DNA of 64,000 nt from positions 16,304,100-16,368,099 of the forward strand of contig CANTUZ010000025.1 in assembly GCA_947846985.1 (NCBI GenBank). Reading direction: 5' to 3'. Of this stretch, positions 12,101 through 25,120 are shown one piece after another (within the stretch, counting starts at the first letter, position 1; each line of letters opens with the position of its first letter). The position numbers were made by a program, and so were the translations under genes. A model generated the notes under the pieces. It was not told where the DNA came from and did not search any database. It saw nothing but the letters and a program-made list of their open reading frames with translations. Source of the DNA: Fratercula arctica. Lineage: Eukaryota; Chordata; Aves; Charadriiformes; Alcidae.

Positions 12101-15100
12101 CTGTCTGGGTCTCCCCCATCCCATCAAGCATGTGTCTTTCAGATTGTTTTCAAGGTGGCTGAGTTCACAGATGCTGCAGCCCCCAGATTCATGCTCCATC
12201 CCAAATTGAATCCTGTAATCTTTTTTTTCTGCTTGGTATTTCTACTTCACATTATTTCTTCCTCCTCAACTCTTCTAAATTTAGCAGTATCCTGGTTTCA
12301 CTCACAGACTTTCTGCTTCCAAGAAATAGAGCAATGAGACCAGGTACCCAGCCCAACACCTCCAAACAAGGCTCCTGAAAGTGTCAAAAGGGAAATACTG
12401 TGCAGATGAGGCCACACTGTCATTGTTCACAGCAACAGCACCTGCTCTAGTGTAAACCCTTCAAGATGCTTGAATGCTGGAGAAAGTTCAAAAATAAGCC
12501 CCCCAAATCATCCAGGGGCTGGAAAACAGACATTAGGACACAGGGTGTAAAGGACCCCATCTCGTCAAAGAGAAGGCTGAACCAGGAGTTTATCACTATG
12601 TGCAGGGGACTCACTTTCTGACAACAGGGGAACTTCGCAATCTTGCTTCCAAAGGTACAACTAAGTACAGCAGCCGGAAATTAAAATTAGACAAACTAAA
12701 CCTCAAAATAGGGCAGTTTTGTACCAGCAAGGATAATTAAACATTGGAAGATTTTGACAAGGTGCTTTTAAAATTTCAATGCAACTTCCTCGCAGTCAAC
12801 TCTAACTTGAGAAAGAACCAGCATTTGTGTCTGTGAATTCATCTTGTCCTTTCCTTCCTTACCAGGTCTAGCAGAGAAGAGGAGTTCCCACATTGTCCTT
12901 AATGCTCACGACACTTGACACTTTGTGTTTGGACAATAGCTTTAATCAAATCCACACTTCAAGGTTTTAAGGTAGTTGTCAGTAAGCAACCAGGAAAGAT
13001 ATTTTTTTCCAATTTTTCACTTTCCTCCTGTCTGCAGGCAGGAGACCAGAAAGAATGAGCTTACACTCTAAGATTGGCTATTGAATGCTATGAGTGAATA
13101 AAGTGGTTTTTCACATACTCAGAATGACTCCTGAATTAAGGAAACTAGGCATTTATGGCTCTCATTGCAGCTCGTGGATTGGTTTGTCTGCTGGGACCCT
13201 CTGGGCTTCTCTAACCTCACATACGTCAGGGCCTCACCTGTCAGTGACATCTGAGTTTCTCCAGTTTAGTTTCCCAATGCCTGAAACCACCCCTTCAAGA
13301 CTCAAAATACATGAAGTCTGAGAGCTTCAGCTTCTGTTAGATGGGAATGACTGGCCAATATGCTTCTGCTCTAACAGCTTACAGTTCAAAGATAAATTGT
13401 TGATGGATATGTCCAGCGCCTTCTGCTGCAGGTGCTGATATGAGTCATACCCCCTCTGAGCAGAACCCAAAGCATGCTGTGGAGGGAGGCAAGGAGCTTC
13501 CCCAGAACTGGGAATCAAATCCAGTTCCCTCATGTTCCCATCCTCTTGCTGCAGTTGGGACACAGTAGCATCCCCTGTGAGCAACTGTGGGAGCCATCAA
13601 GCACCAACACTGACCAGACCAAGTTGCGTTTCTTGATGTTTTTTAGATGACTTCTGCTTCCCAACACCTTCCCCAAGGATCACGGTGAAAGCTCTGCTAC
13701 ATAACCATGCCCAAGATGCTCAAGGTAGCCTGTTCTCTCACAGCTACATGGAGCCACAATACTGTAAATCATGTATTGTCATTATAAGCAGATAAGCCTT
13801 CAAGACATGAAGGGAGCAGCTGTGGATCGGGAGAGGCATTTTCCAGAGGAGAGCCACCCAGTCAGAGCAGACTTCTCTGTTTCTGCCAGTTTAAATCACC
13901 TCATTCAATATTCTGTGTTGTCTTATGTAGTATGTAGTTATGTAAATTTATAAATCATACACTAATTAGCACACAATTTCATAAATTTATAAACAGTGAA
14001 AAAGGTGGTTTCTAACTAACTAGGCTGTGCTCTCTTCCCCTCAGATGGTACAAATTCAAACACTGCCTGGAGGTCATATTTCAGAAAATCTCTGCTGCAA
14101 CTTTTAGAGTTTAACCCTGGGTTTATGTGCGCTTCAAGGGATATCTTTTAGATATCTCAGGCTCAATCTCTCTCAAGCATAGCTAAGCCCTTTCCTCTCT
14201 CTCCTTAACACCAAACCTCCACAGCTCATTAGATCACTGCAAATTTTGTTTTGCTTGTTTCTCCCTTATTCAGATTCTTGCTATATCCAGTCTAACGTTC
14301 TTCTGTCATCTAAGTCCACACCACCCTTCCTTGCTAGCAATTAAATTCAGTCCATGTCTGGGTTATACCTGGGTTCCACCCTATTACCCTCCTTGTGCTC
14401 TGGCCTCCATCTAGCTACTCTGAAGGGAAGCAGCTAAAGTTAGGTCATTCCCTTCTTTCCCTAATTTACCAGGCATCCTTTGGACAGTAGCTCCCTGAAT
14501 GCAGGAACATGCTTTGGAAAAGGAGTGGGGAGTCATAAGCCTCTTCTGGGAACTGGCGCTTGAAGACATTTCTCCCTCCAGGATATGAGCACAAATTTGC
14601 CTTCATCAACTTACTATATTTTCTCAACTCGTCTCTACCTTCTGGCTCAGCTGCACTCAACCTATACCTTCTGTCATCCTTTGGTACAGTTCTCTGCCTT
14701 GCATCCTTGTCCTTTCTTGCCTTTACCTCCATCCTTTCTTCCTTACTCTTTAATTCCACCTTTTTGTCCCAAAGCATGGTGCTAGCTCTCCCCTTCTCTT
14801 CTCTTTTGTATTCTGAGACCTCTCCGCCACTTCATGCTCCAAATGAGGTCTTGGTCCTTCTCACAACAAAACCCATGCCCTGGAGAGGAAGAGAAGGCTT
14901 AAAATGAGTTCCTCGTCTATCTTAGCAAACTGGAGATTCACAATACGTATGACATGATGATGTGGAAAGTGGAACATATTGTCAATGAAAGAATTGACAT
15001 CTGAGCTGGACAAAAAAAAACAGGAGATAAATAAAAAGTCTGGAAGATTAAACGAAACCCCTAGATAATTTATTAGATTAAGACCTCACATACATATATA

Positions 15101-15169
15101 AATATATACTCAAGATGAGATTCAATAATGAGACTGGAGAGGCTAGAAGTGGAAAGGGTGTGATTGCTA
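9172..15169. other. No gene seen
   Basis: Mixed-composition sequence with short open frames on both strands and no domain, LTR ends or CR1 tail that I can recognise. A charged open frame on the minus strand at 14466-14777 (Lys/Arg/Glu-rich, 103 residues) overlaps an equally long plus-strand frame and has no recognisable motif. Confidence 0.45.
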
Positions 15170-15588
15170 CAGGTGCAAGGTGCACAAATGCAATGACAGG
15201 CTGAGAGAGTTGGGGTTGTTCAGCCTAGAGAAGAGAAGGCTCCGGGGAGACCTTACAGTGGCCTTCCAGTACCTAAAGGGGGCCTACAGGAGAGATGAGG
15301 AGGGACTCTTTATCAGGGAGTGTAGCGGTAACGGTTTTAAACTGAAAGAGGGTAGATTTAGATTAGATATTAGGAAGAAATTCTTTACTGTGAGGGTGGT
15401 GAGGCAGTGGAACAGGTTGCCCAGGGAGGTTGTGGATGCCCCATCCCTGGAAGTGTTCAAGGCCAGTCTGGATGGGGCTTTGAGCAGCCTGGTCTAGTGG
15501 GAGGTGTCCCTGCCCAGAGCAGGGGGGTTGGAACAAGATGATCTTTAAGGTCCCTTCCAACCCAAACCATTCTATGATTCTATGACTA
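15170..15588 (+). mobile_element. CR1 LINE 3' fragment
   Basis: Plus-strand CR1 end. The open frame from 15180 to 15497 carries the standard C-terminal ORF2 run ('[17 protein letters not shown]', '[11 protein letters not shown]', '[16 protein letters not shown]', '[16 protein letters not shown]'), followed by the 3' untranslated part and an ATTCTATGATTCTATGA tail at about 15568-15588. The frame is still open across this fragment, so it is a fairly young, strongly 5'-truncated copy. Confidence 0.93.
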
Positions 15589-17781
15589 CACAAACACTTG
15601 GCAAGTGTGTGTGTATGAGCCACTCAGGAAGAACACAAAGTGAAGGCATGGGTGTGAGCCTTAGCAGAAGTCATGTTATTCCACAAATCCTTATGTAAAA
15701 CACAACTCGATGTGTAGCTGAAGCATATTAACTGGGAACACTCTGAACAAACAATCTATGGCTGGACTAACTCCCCAGTGTCAGCTTCCTAATATAGGAG
15801 TTTAAACTTAAAAGGACACTGTCAAGTGATTGCTTTTGCTAATTTAATTTTTGCATTTCCTCTACTGTTTTAGCAGATGGAAAGCAGTCTCCCAGTCACA
15901 GCTACTGTTTTTGTCCTTTCCTATTGAACAGTCACTGATTATTTTTTTCTAAGGCTGTAAATGTTTTAATAACTTCAACTTTGTAGTTCCTCATGGCAAA
16001 ATATCTTTGCTTGCACTGACTGCTAAACACTATTCCTAATGTACTGCTGAATGTACTGATAACTAGAACAAGAGCTAGCATTATAAAAAAATATTTTTCA
16101 CAGGGTCTACCAAATTAATAGCTTTTGTTTCTTTGTCCACATCTCACAGACAGTTAAAACAGGCAGGTCTTCACTCATCAGACATTTCAATCACCTTAAC
16201 TCTACAGTTCCTGGCTTCATAAAGGTATGCCTCCCATGTAGCTCTGACTGATGGACAGCACCTTGAGCGTGGAGCCCACAATCCTGACAATGTCCTTTTA
16301 AAAAGAGCTATTACCAAAGTCAAAAGTCACCATCAGAATTAGAATTGTTAATGAACAAAATGGATCATAAGGAATCCTAAAGTAGTTAAATATTGGCACC
16401 CACAAGAACCAAAGAACAGAATGCTCACGCACAGTGTTCTCGACTGGGTACACAAAGGCACCTTTCAATGTATTTCACATGTATTTTTTGCTGTTTCAAA
16501 AGGTCAGTTAGCACTTATTAGAAAAGGCAATTAAAGTTCCAGTCAACCTGGAAAAGAGAAGAGAAGCAATTGTTTCTTTATAAATGCCAAACCTTAACAA
16601 AAAAAAAAAAACAACAAAACTAATAAACAACAAAACCCAACCCAAAACCCTAAGATCTATGCGATGGTCTTTTCTTCATGGTTCTTCAGTTTTCCTGATG
16701 CTCCTTGTACATTTTTCTCTTCTTTCCCCTCCCTTTCCCTGCCCTCTTAAAGAAACAGAATACTCAGCCAGCAGAATGAGAAAACCTGTTTCCCCACTTG
16801 CTATACTTGGGTCAGGGCACCAAATACATCTTCAGGGCTTTAAGCAGAAACCTGTGCCTTCACAGGCTCAAGGAGTAGAACAAGAGGGACATTCAACAGC
16901 AGATGGACATATTGGAAAGAACTATAATACTTCACTGACAGCAGGACAGACAAAGCAGGGCCTTTCCACAGTAGTCATTTTCTGGTCCTGTAATGCTGCT
17001 TCACTCCTTTAAACTCCTCCAAGCACCTTTTAAAATTCAGCTGGGATGCAAGAGAAGGATATCACCTAATTTGTGATTAAGACTGGGTCTGAATGAAACA
17101 GCTCAGAGTAACCTGAGGTTCATCTCCCCCTTCATTCTTCTTTTGTTTCATTGCTATAAGAGCACGGTGCTGCCGGGGCGTGTGCTAGATATCCTGCACT
17201 GATGCTCTCATCAGAGACGCACCGCGGAGCTCATTGCCCAGTCTTGCTAGCTCCTCACAGAGCACCAAACATTGCACAGGAGCAAGCATGTGGGAGGCAG
17301 GCAGCAGCAATACCCCAAGGAACAGTACAGCAACTCGCTGACATTAAGATAAGCAGGGTTGCCTAAAGAGACTGTCAGAAAAGCTGTACTGGCCCACAAA
17401 GTGGTGTTTGGGAGCAAATGGCCTAGAACTTGCCCATACTGGCTCAATTCTACCTTTCACTGGCTGCAATATTACTGTGCAAAATGAGTATTTTAGCCTC
17501 ATATTTCTAGGAACACATGCCAGTGGCTACCATTACAATAAAATATGAACAGTGCATTGTGGAGAAAATTACCATTAATCCTGTAATCTGCAGTCATTTT
17601 TACCAATTCAGCACATTTCTTTAAATAACCAAGTACATGCAGTAGATGGAAGTGCATTTAAATAAATGGAAATAGATACAGCATGAATAATTAAAGTTGG
17701 CAGGGAAATGCGTGTTGTAAGCTGCTAGAGGAAATAATTACTGATTTGTCTTATTTAAAATGGAGCTTGGATAGTACAAGT
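15589..17781. other. No gene seen
   Basis: AT-rich sequence with an A-rich stretch around 16599-16655. An open frame of 142 codons at 16584-17012 starts in that A-run and has no recognisable domain. Confidence 0.45.
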
Positions 17782-18360
17782 TAGTCCTGGATTGAGGTAA
17801 AACAGAACCAATTTTCTGATTTGTAATTTTACTTTTTAGCTGGGCCTCTTCTAACTGACTAAAGTCTGAAATTAACAGCATATTGTTCAGAAACTGTTCC
17901 CTCTCAGAGTGATAAGACCTGATTATACCAAGGAATGGTATGCACAGAGGCTCTTGCTTATACTTATTGCTACAACAACCAAGGTCAGCTAACTTCGCTA
18001 TTTGCCCCCTTAGAGGGTCAGAAGCGGAGAAGCGTAGAGGGGTCCCACCTGCAGGGAGGAGCAGACGGGACAGGTGACCCAAACCTGACCAACAGGGTAT
18101 TCCAGCCCATCTGCATCACGCTCAGTATAAAAGCTAAGGGATCAAAGGGGCAATGCTGCTCTGGCTCGCTCTCTTTTTCTTCAGTGGCCGACGTCTGAGG
18201 AGGACCCTGTCTGTTCATCTGCCTTTGATCCCGATCTAAGCATTCCTGACTCTAGTTCCGGAATTCAGCTCCTGTCCATCGCTGATTCCAGTCTGGGACT
18301 TTCCCTGTGTCTGCTGGTGATGCGATCATCATCCTACCTCAGAAGCCTCTTGATTTTATA
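17782..18360 (+). mobile_element. ERVL-like LTR, 3' truncated
   Basis: This is the same LTR family as the copies at 19924-20652 and 47237-47964, here in plus orientation. It begins with the diverged LTR start (tagtcctggattgagg), runs through the TATA-like 'ctcagtataaaagct' at about 18120 and the conserved 'ggaccctgtctgttcatctgcc' region. It loses similarity after about 18345-18360, so the U5 end is missing. It is more diverged than the other two copies. Confidence 0.75.
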
Positions 18361-19923
18361 CTTTTCCTTAATGTGTGAACAATGCTGTACTTTTGTATTC
18401 TTGGTCAATTTAGTAATTATTCCACAGCGACCACATTGTTGCACTCCCTTCTTGTTGTTTTCTTCTTTGAAGGTCAGGTTCTCACGGATACGCACATAGT
18501 TTTTGCAACAACAGTACTGAGTTCCTTTTTCTCGGCACGTATACTGGGTTTGGTTCAACTAGTAATTTTCCATCGTGTCTCACTCGGACCATCCTCTATT
18601 ATCCCTTACACAGGCGTGTGCATTTTGTTCTTGTCATAAGATTCTCTGCAGAGGTGTTCTGGGGCAGATATCAGACTCATAGCTTCAACCAGGTCAAGAA
18701 GACAGGCTTCGTACCTACAGAAACACACCAACAAAATGGAGCTCCATTAAGTATCACAGCATCATGCAGGAATTGAAACCAGTCTTCATAATTCATACTA
18801 GTAGTTTGTTGGTTTCCATATGGTCCTTCTCTTGTAAGCAGGAAGAGTTCATCTGTAGTGAGAGGAAACATCTCAAGCTGTTTCTGGCTTTGAGAAAAGC
18901 CTCTGTTTTTCCTTTCAGGGCAGTGGGAACCTAGGAAGACTAAGCAACTAAGTCAGACATCTGGGGTAGGTTCCTTAACTCAGATGGGATGAAAAATTCT
19001 TAAGTACAAATATTCACAACAGTTTATTGATGTGAAAGATTACCAGTGGCCAATATATCTTCTAGAGGCAGACTACCACTTATGCTGTCCAATAGCATCA
19101 TGCAACAGCAGCAAGAGGTAAAAAGACTTCCTTCCCTAAACTATCAATGCCATGCAAAATATCCTTCATTAGCTCCAATGGTGTTATGTCCCAACCATCA
19201 TAAGAAAACTGACCATGACAAGGTAACTTGTACTTATGCCTGAGACACAGAAATACTTCCTCAGCTCAAAGGAGTTAACTGTGGTACTACTGGGTTAATA
19301 CTGATGTTAATGGCAACCCTTGGAGTTACACTATGATTGCTTGGAAAATTCAACTCTCATTTCCTTCAATTTTTATTGTTTCTTCCAATCTGATGGTTGC
19401 CATCATTTCTAATACAGTCCAACTTGACATTACTGCCTCACAGGGCTCTCTCCTCTATTGGACTATCTCTAGATTGTTTTATTTTCCTTCGGATGTACTA
19501 GCTTGCATTTCACCCAATCAGAAACCCATTTTTCAATTTCTTTTTCACATTTTAAGCTTGTCTACATGTCTTTGTATTCTGTCTGTTTAAATCATGCGTA
19601 ATAGCCAAAAATTAATGACTCAAAACAAAAAAATACAGCTTTATTTTTGTTTCAATTGGACTGTGTAAGTGGCTAACCCTATGCAAATGTGATGCTTTAC
19701 ATTTACACTAACCAAGAATTTCGGGAGGACATGGGGGTTTTGGGTAGCCAATCAAGACCATTTTAAAGGGGTCTGTTGTTTGTATTAGCATTCAGAAAGT
19801 ACCCCCTAAAAACTGAGGCTCCTTAAAGATATCTCCAACACAAAATGGAATAAATTGCACTGATAGAAATAGCACATAGCTATATTAGATTTTTCACATA
19901 GAGAAAGTTTTGGACTAGACTCT
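18361..19923. other. No supported gene; Cys-rich minus-strand frame noted
   Basis: The minus strand has a 74-codon frame (18558-18334) rich in Cys and Lys ('YCCCKNYVRI', 'QQCGRCGIITKL') and a second frame at 18871-18677 ('NYEDWFQFLHDAVILNG'), separated by stops. They could be pieces of one decayed coding sequence, but I do not recognise the family and neither begins with a convincing start. The rest is unannotated. Confidence 0.35.
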
Positions 19924-20652
19924 TGTCATGGTTTTGGCCAAATTTACCAATGGCTGGTGACAGATGCTCTCCCCCCACCTCTCACACATGGAGAGGAGGA
20001 GGAGAGAGAAAGAGATTTATGAGTTTAGAAGAAACTAAACTAATGAAAAATTATAAAATAAAATAAAAAGGAAAATAATGAAATAGATACAGTATATACA
20101 AAACCATATAAAGCTCCCAGGATGATGTCACCAGCAGGCACTGGGGAAGTCCCAGACTGGACTCAGCGATGGGTGGGAACTAGGTTCCACAGATGGAGTC
20201 AGGAACACAATGATCGGGATCAAAGGCAGATGAACAGACAGGGTCCTCCTCTGACGTCGGACATTGAAGAAAAGAGACTGACCCTTTGATCCCTCAGCTT
20301 TTATACTGAGCATGGGGCAGATGGGATGGAATACCCCTGTTGGTCAACTCTGGGTCACCTGCCCTGTCCTCTCCTCCCTGCAGGTGGGACCCCTCTACAC
20401 TTTTCCGTTTCTGACCCTCCAATGCGGCAAATAACAAAATTAGCTGACCTTGGTGTTTATAGCAATAAGTATAAGCAAGAGCCTCTCTGCGTACCACTCC
20501 TTGGCACTAACTGTAAACATTGGTCTTATCACTCTGAGAATGAAGCATTTTCTGCACGATATGCTGTTAATTTCAGAGAGTTAGAAGAGGCCTAGCTAAG
20601 ACGTAAAATTACTGAACAGAAAGTTGGTTGTGTTTTACCTCAAACCAGGACA
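19924..20652 (-). repeat. 3' LTR of the ERVL-like provirus (729 bp)
   Basis: It begins TGTC and ends GACA as read on either strand (plus-strand tgtcatggtt at 19924, ccaggaca ending at 20652). Length and sequence match the solo LTR at 47237-47964 (728 bp). A TATA-like 'ttttatactgagc' lies near 20300. A polypurine tract sits directly upstream on the minus strand. Confidence 0.88.
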
Positions 20653-20670
20653 TTCCACCCCTTATTCCAT
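20653..20670 (-). promoter_or_regulatory. Polypurine tract (plus-strand DNA primer site)
   Basis: The minus strand reads ggaataaggggtggaa directly before the TGTC of the 3' LTR, the place where a polypurine tract primes plus-strand DNA synthesis. Confidence 0.65.
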
Positions 20671-21249
20671 ACCATTTGCGTCATGCTCAGATCACTAATA
20701 CTTTTATCTATCAAATCTATACATATATATAGAAAGAAATAAATATATGCAGGTCACTCAGTTATGATTTACCTTTATACACAAAAGTTCACTAAGTCCA
20801 TTTAGTTTACAACTGTAGAATTTCATCTCTCATAGCAGGATTCTCAGAGTAGGAAAGATGAATGAAATTCATTGTGGTTTGTGCCCATGGGTAGCATGCC
20901 CATCTCGAAGAGTTTTGCTGGATGACACTTGATGAAGCTGGTTCAGGTTTCATCAACACTATGTTATCCTGAAAAACACTTGTAGAACACTGTTAGTAGT
21001 AAATAACAATTAACATCATACAGTTCAGAATTAAGTATTCTCACTCAGGGTCAAATTTCCTTGAGGCACACATTGAGCTTCTCCATTCTCCAGCATCACC
21101 CACCAAGTACATCCAGTTCCTTGAGCAAAAACAGTCCCACCAATGGGTTTGCCTTTGCCTGAAGTAGGAGAAACCCAAACAGTTATCCCCAGCATATTCC
21201 TTTCATGCACCACAGGGACCTTATCCCCTTCTACAGTATGTAAAAAGTC

Positions 21250-22150
21250 TGACTGAGCTGGACCAGCTCAACTGATGGAGCCCCTGGTGTTAACTAACCA
21301 GGTGGCTTGTGCTAAATGCTTGTCCCGATTTTTAAAGGTTCCGCCACCCACTGCTTTCAGGATAGTTTTTAATAATCCATTGTATTGCTCAATTTTCCCA
21401 GAAGTTGGTGCATGATAAGGGATGTGATATACCCACTCAATGCCATGTTCTTTTGCCCAAGTACTTGCAAGAATGTTTTTGAAATGGGTCCCATTGTCTG
21501 ACTCAATTCTTTCTGGAGTACCATGTCGCCACAAGACTTGCCTTTCAAGGCCCAGGATGGTATTCCGGGCACTAGCATGGGGTACAGCATAGGTTTCCAA
21601 CCATCCGGTGCTTGCTTCCACCACAGTAAACACATAATGCTTACCCTGGTGGGTTTGAGGGAGTTTGATGTAGTCAATTTGCCAAGCCTCCCCATACTTA
21701 TATTTTAACCATCATCTCCCATACCACAAAGGTTTTAACCTTTTAGCTTGCTTGATTTTGGAACGTTTCACAATCAAGGATAACCTGCGCAATAGTGTCC
21801 ATGGTTAAATCCACCCCTCGGTCATGAGCCCACTTATATGTTCCATCTCTTCCTTGATGACCTGAAGTATCATGGGCCCACCGAGCTACAAAGAGTTCAC
21901 CTTTATGTTCCCAGTTCAAATCTATCTGGAAAATATTAGCAGCCTGATCCACTTGCTGATTGTTTTGTTGTTCCTCAGTGGCTCGACTCATAGGTACGTG
22001 GGCATCTACATGGCGTACCTTTACGACTAGTTTCCCTAGACGATCAGCAATATCTTGCCATAGTTCAGCAGCCCAGATGGGTTTACCTCTGCGCTGCCAG
22101 TTGCTCTGCTTCCACTGCTTTAACCATCCCCACAGAGCATTAGCCACCAT
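21250..22150 (-). pseudogene. ERVL-like integrase (with end of RNase H), broken
   Basis: 22150-21743 carries the end of RNase H ('VRHVDAHVP') and the integrase zinc-binding region ('WAHDTSGHQGRDGTYKW'). The expected Cys-x-x-Cys reads 'CETF', so one zinc ligand is lost; the copy at 63 kb still has 'CETC'. 21633-21268 carries the catalytic core with 'ESDNGTHFKN' (second Asp) and 'PTSGKIEQYNGLLK' (Glu). The core is in a different frame from the zinc-binding part. A short C-terminal piece follows at 21213-21031. Integrase would have inserted the element; this copy cannot. Confidence 0.85.
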
Positions 22151-23454
22151 CCATGAGTCAGTATATAGATAGAGTACTGGCCACTTTTCTCCTTCACAAA
22201 TGTCTAAAGCCAGCTGGATGGCTTTTATCTCTGCAAATTGACTTGATTCACCTTGTCCTTCAGCAGCTTCTGCGACTTCTCATGTAGGACTCCATACAGC
22301 AGCTGTCCATCTTCGATGCTTTCCTACAATATGACAAGATCCATCAGTGAACAGAGCATACTGTTTCTCATTATCTGAGAGTTCATTATATGGTGGGGCC
22401 TCCTCAGCACGTGTTACCACCTCCTCTGGTGGCATTGCGAAGTCTTTGCCTTTGGGCCAGTTTGTGATCACTTCTACGATTCCTGGGCGATTTGGGTTTC
22501 CTATTTGAGCTTACTGTGTGATTAAGGCAACCCACTTACTCCAGGTAGCATCAGTGGCCTGATGAGTAGAAGGAACTTTACCCTTGAACATCCAGCCCAG
22601 CACTGGTGATCAAAGTGCTAAGAGGAGCTGTGCTTCAGTACCAATTACTTCTGAAGCAGCTCTAACTCCTTCAAATGCTGCCAGGATTTCTTTCTCAGTT
22701 GGGGTATAGTTGGCCTCAGATCCTCTGTATCCCCGACTCCAGAATCCCAGGGGTTGACCTCGAGTCTCCCCTGGTGCTTTCTGCCAGAGGCTCCAGGTAG
22801 GGCCATTGTCCCCGGCTGTGGTGTAGAGCACATTTTTAATATCCCATCCTGTCTGGACTGGTCCAAGGGCTACTGCATGCACAATCTCTTGTTTAATTTG
22901 CTCAAAGGCCTGTCGTTGCTCAGGACCCCACATAAAATCATTTTTCTTTCGAGTCACTTCATAGAGAGGTTTCACAATCTGACTATAACCTGGAATATGC
23001 AGTCTCCAGAAACCCACAACACCTAAGAAGGCTTGTGTTTCCTTTTTGTCAGTAGGTGGGGACATATAGCTGTTATTTTGTTAATCACATCCATTGGGAT
23101 CTGGCGACAACCATCTTGCCACTTAATTCCCAAGAACTGGATGTCTCATGCAGGTCCCTTGACCTTGCCTCTTTTTACAGCAAAACCTGCTTTCAGAAGA
23201 ATCTTATCTTCTTACCTTTCTTGAAAACCTGCTGCTGTATTACCCCACACAATGATGTCATCAATGTATTGCAGGTGTTCTGGAGCTCCACCCTTCTCCA
23301 GTGCAGTCTGGATCAGTCCATGGCAAATGGTGGGGCTGTGTTTCCACCCCTGGGGCAGTCGATTCCAGGTGTACTGGATGCCCCTCCAGGTGAAAGCAAA
23401 CTGTGGCCTGCACTCTGCTGCTAAAGGAATAGAGAAAAAGGCATTAGCAATGTC
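22151..23454 (-). pseudogene. ERVL-like reverse transcriptase C-terminal part and RNase H, broken
   Basis: 23065-22610 encodes the thumb/connection region, with 'KETQAFLGVVGFWRLHIPGY' and 'EANYTPTEKEILAAFEGV'. 22471-22280 begins RNase H ('KQYALFTDGSCHIVGKHRRW', with the first catalytic Asp). The frames are separated by stops around 22500-22610 and 22270. The upstream fingers/palm are cut by the CR1 at 23455-24895: 23430-23455 still encodes the start of the palm ('IANAFFSI'). Confidence 0.85.
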
Positions 23455-24895
23455 AATTCATAGAATCACAGAATGTGTTGTGTTGGAAGGGACCTTTAAA
23501 GGTCATCTAGTCCAACCCCCCTGCAGTAAGCAGGGACATCTTTAACTAGATAAGATTGCTCAGAGCCTCATCCAGCCTGGCCTTGAATGTCTCCAGGGAT
23601 GGGGCCTCCACCACCTCTCTGGGCAACTTGTTCCAGTGCCTCACCACCCTCATTGTAAAGAACTTCTTCCTAATGTCTAATCTAAACCTACCCTGCTCTA
23701 GTTTAAAACTATTGCCCCTCATCCTATTGCTACACTCCCTCATAAAGAGTCCTTCCCCATCTCTCCTGTAGGCCCCCTTCAGGTACTGGAAGGCCGCTAT
23801 AAGGTCTCCCCGGAGCCTTCTCTTCTCCAGGCTGAACAACCCCAACTATCTCAGCCTGTCCTCATAGTAGAGGCGCTCCAGCCCTCTGATCATCTTCGTG
23901 GCCCTCCTCTGGACTTGCTCCAACAGGTCCACGTCCTTCTTGTGCTGAGGGTTCCAGAGCTGGACACAGTACTCCAGGTGGGGTCTCACGAGAGCAGAGT
24001 AGAGGGGGAGAATCACCTCTCTGGATCTGCTGGCCACACTTCTTTTGATGCAGCCCAGGATGCGATTGGCCTTCTGGGCTGCCAATGCACATTGTTGGCT
24101 CATGTCCAGCTTTTCATCCACCAGTACCCCCAAGTCCTTTTCCGCAGGGCTGCTCTCTATCACCTCATCCCCCAGCCTGTATTGATAATGAGGATCGTCC
24201 TGACCCAAGTGCAGGACCTTGCACTTGGCCTGGTTGAACTTCATGAGATTGCACGGGCCCACCTCTCTAGCTCGTCCAGGTCCCTCTGGCATGTCGACCG
24301 CACCACTCAGCTTGGTGTCATCTGCAAACTTGCTGAGGGGGCACTTGATCCCACTGTCTATATCATTGATGAAGATATTGAACAGCACCAGTCCCAGTAC
24401 GGATCCCTGAGGGACACCACTTGTCACCCCTCTCCATCTGGACATTGAGCCATTGACCACTACACTCTGGATGCGACCATCCAGCCAGTTCCTTATCCAC
24501 CGAACAGTCCACCCATCAAATCCATATCTCTCCAACTTAGAGAGAAGGATGTTGTGGGGGAATCGTGTCAAAGGTCTTGCAGAAGTCCAGATAGATGATA
24601 TCCATTGCTCTTCCCTTGTCCACTGATGCAGTCACTCCATTGTAGAAAGCCACGAGGTTGGTCAGGCAGGACTTGCCCCTGGTGAAGCCATGCTGGCTGT
24701 CTCAAATCACCTCCCTGTCCTCCATGTGCCTTAGCATAGCTTCTAGGAGGATCTGTTCCATGATCTTCCCAGGCACAGAGGTGAGGCTGACAGGGCAGTA
24801 GTTCCCGGGGTCCTCCTTTCTACCCTTTTTAAAAATGAGTGCAATGTTTCCCTTTTTCCAGTGTAGCATACCATTTGGGTGCCTTGGACTCCAGT
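23455..24895 (-). mobile_element. CR1 LINE nested in the ERVL-like reverse transcriptase
   Basis: Minus-strand CR1 with its ATTCTATG-type 3' tail at about 23455-23475 and a 5' truncation near 24895. Open frame 24571-23846 holds the reverse transcriptase second half ('[10 protein letters not shown]', catalytic 'FADDTKLSG', '[15 protein letters not shown]', '[20 protein letters not shown]'). It is continued after one stop by 23845-23546 ('[18 protein letters not shown]'). It is younger than the provirus it interrupts. On either side the ERVL reading (Trp-Tyr-Ala region to the right, Asp-Ile-Ala-Asn-Ala-Phe region to the left) would be adjacent without it. Confidence 0.93.
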
Positions 24896-25120
24896 TCATA
24901 CTGCAGTTCTAGCATGTTTGGCACAGCAGCACTCAGTGGTGGTGTGACCTCATTCAGGCCACGATAGTCTAGTTAGCCGCCACTCTCCATCAGACTTTCA
25001 CACTGGCCATATAGGGCTGTTAAAGGGCGAGCGAGTTTTGCTGATCACTCCTTGGGTCTCTAGCCAACGAATCACATTCTGGATGGGAATCAGGGAGTCT
25101 CAGTTAGTGTTATACTGTCA
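24896..25120 (-). pseudogene. ERVL-like reverse transcriptase N-terminal part, broken
   Basis: Lies between the protease and the nested CR1. The minus-strand reading gives the conserved fingers region ('YRGLNEVTPPLSAAVP' area) but with in-frame stops. It continues the reverse transcriptase that resumes at 23454 on the far side of the CR1. Confidence 0.6.

Noticed and set aside
14466..14777. Charged 103-codon minus-strand open frame
   Set aside because: It overlaps a plus-strand frame of equal length, is low in complexity and has no motif or exon signals.
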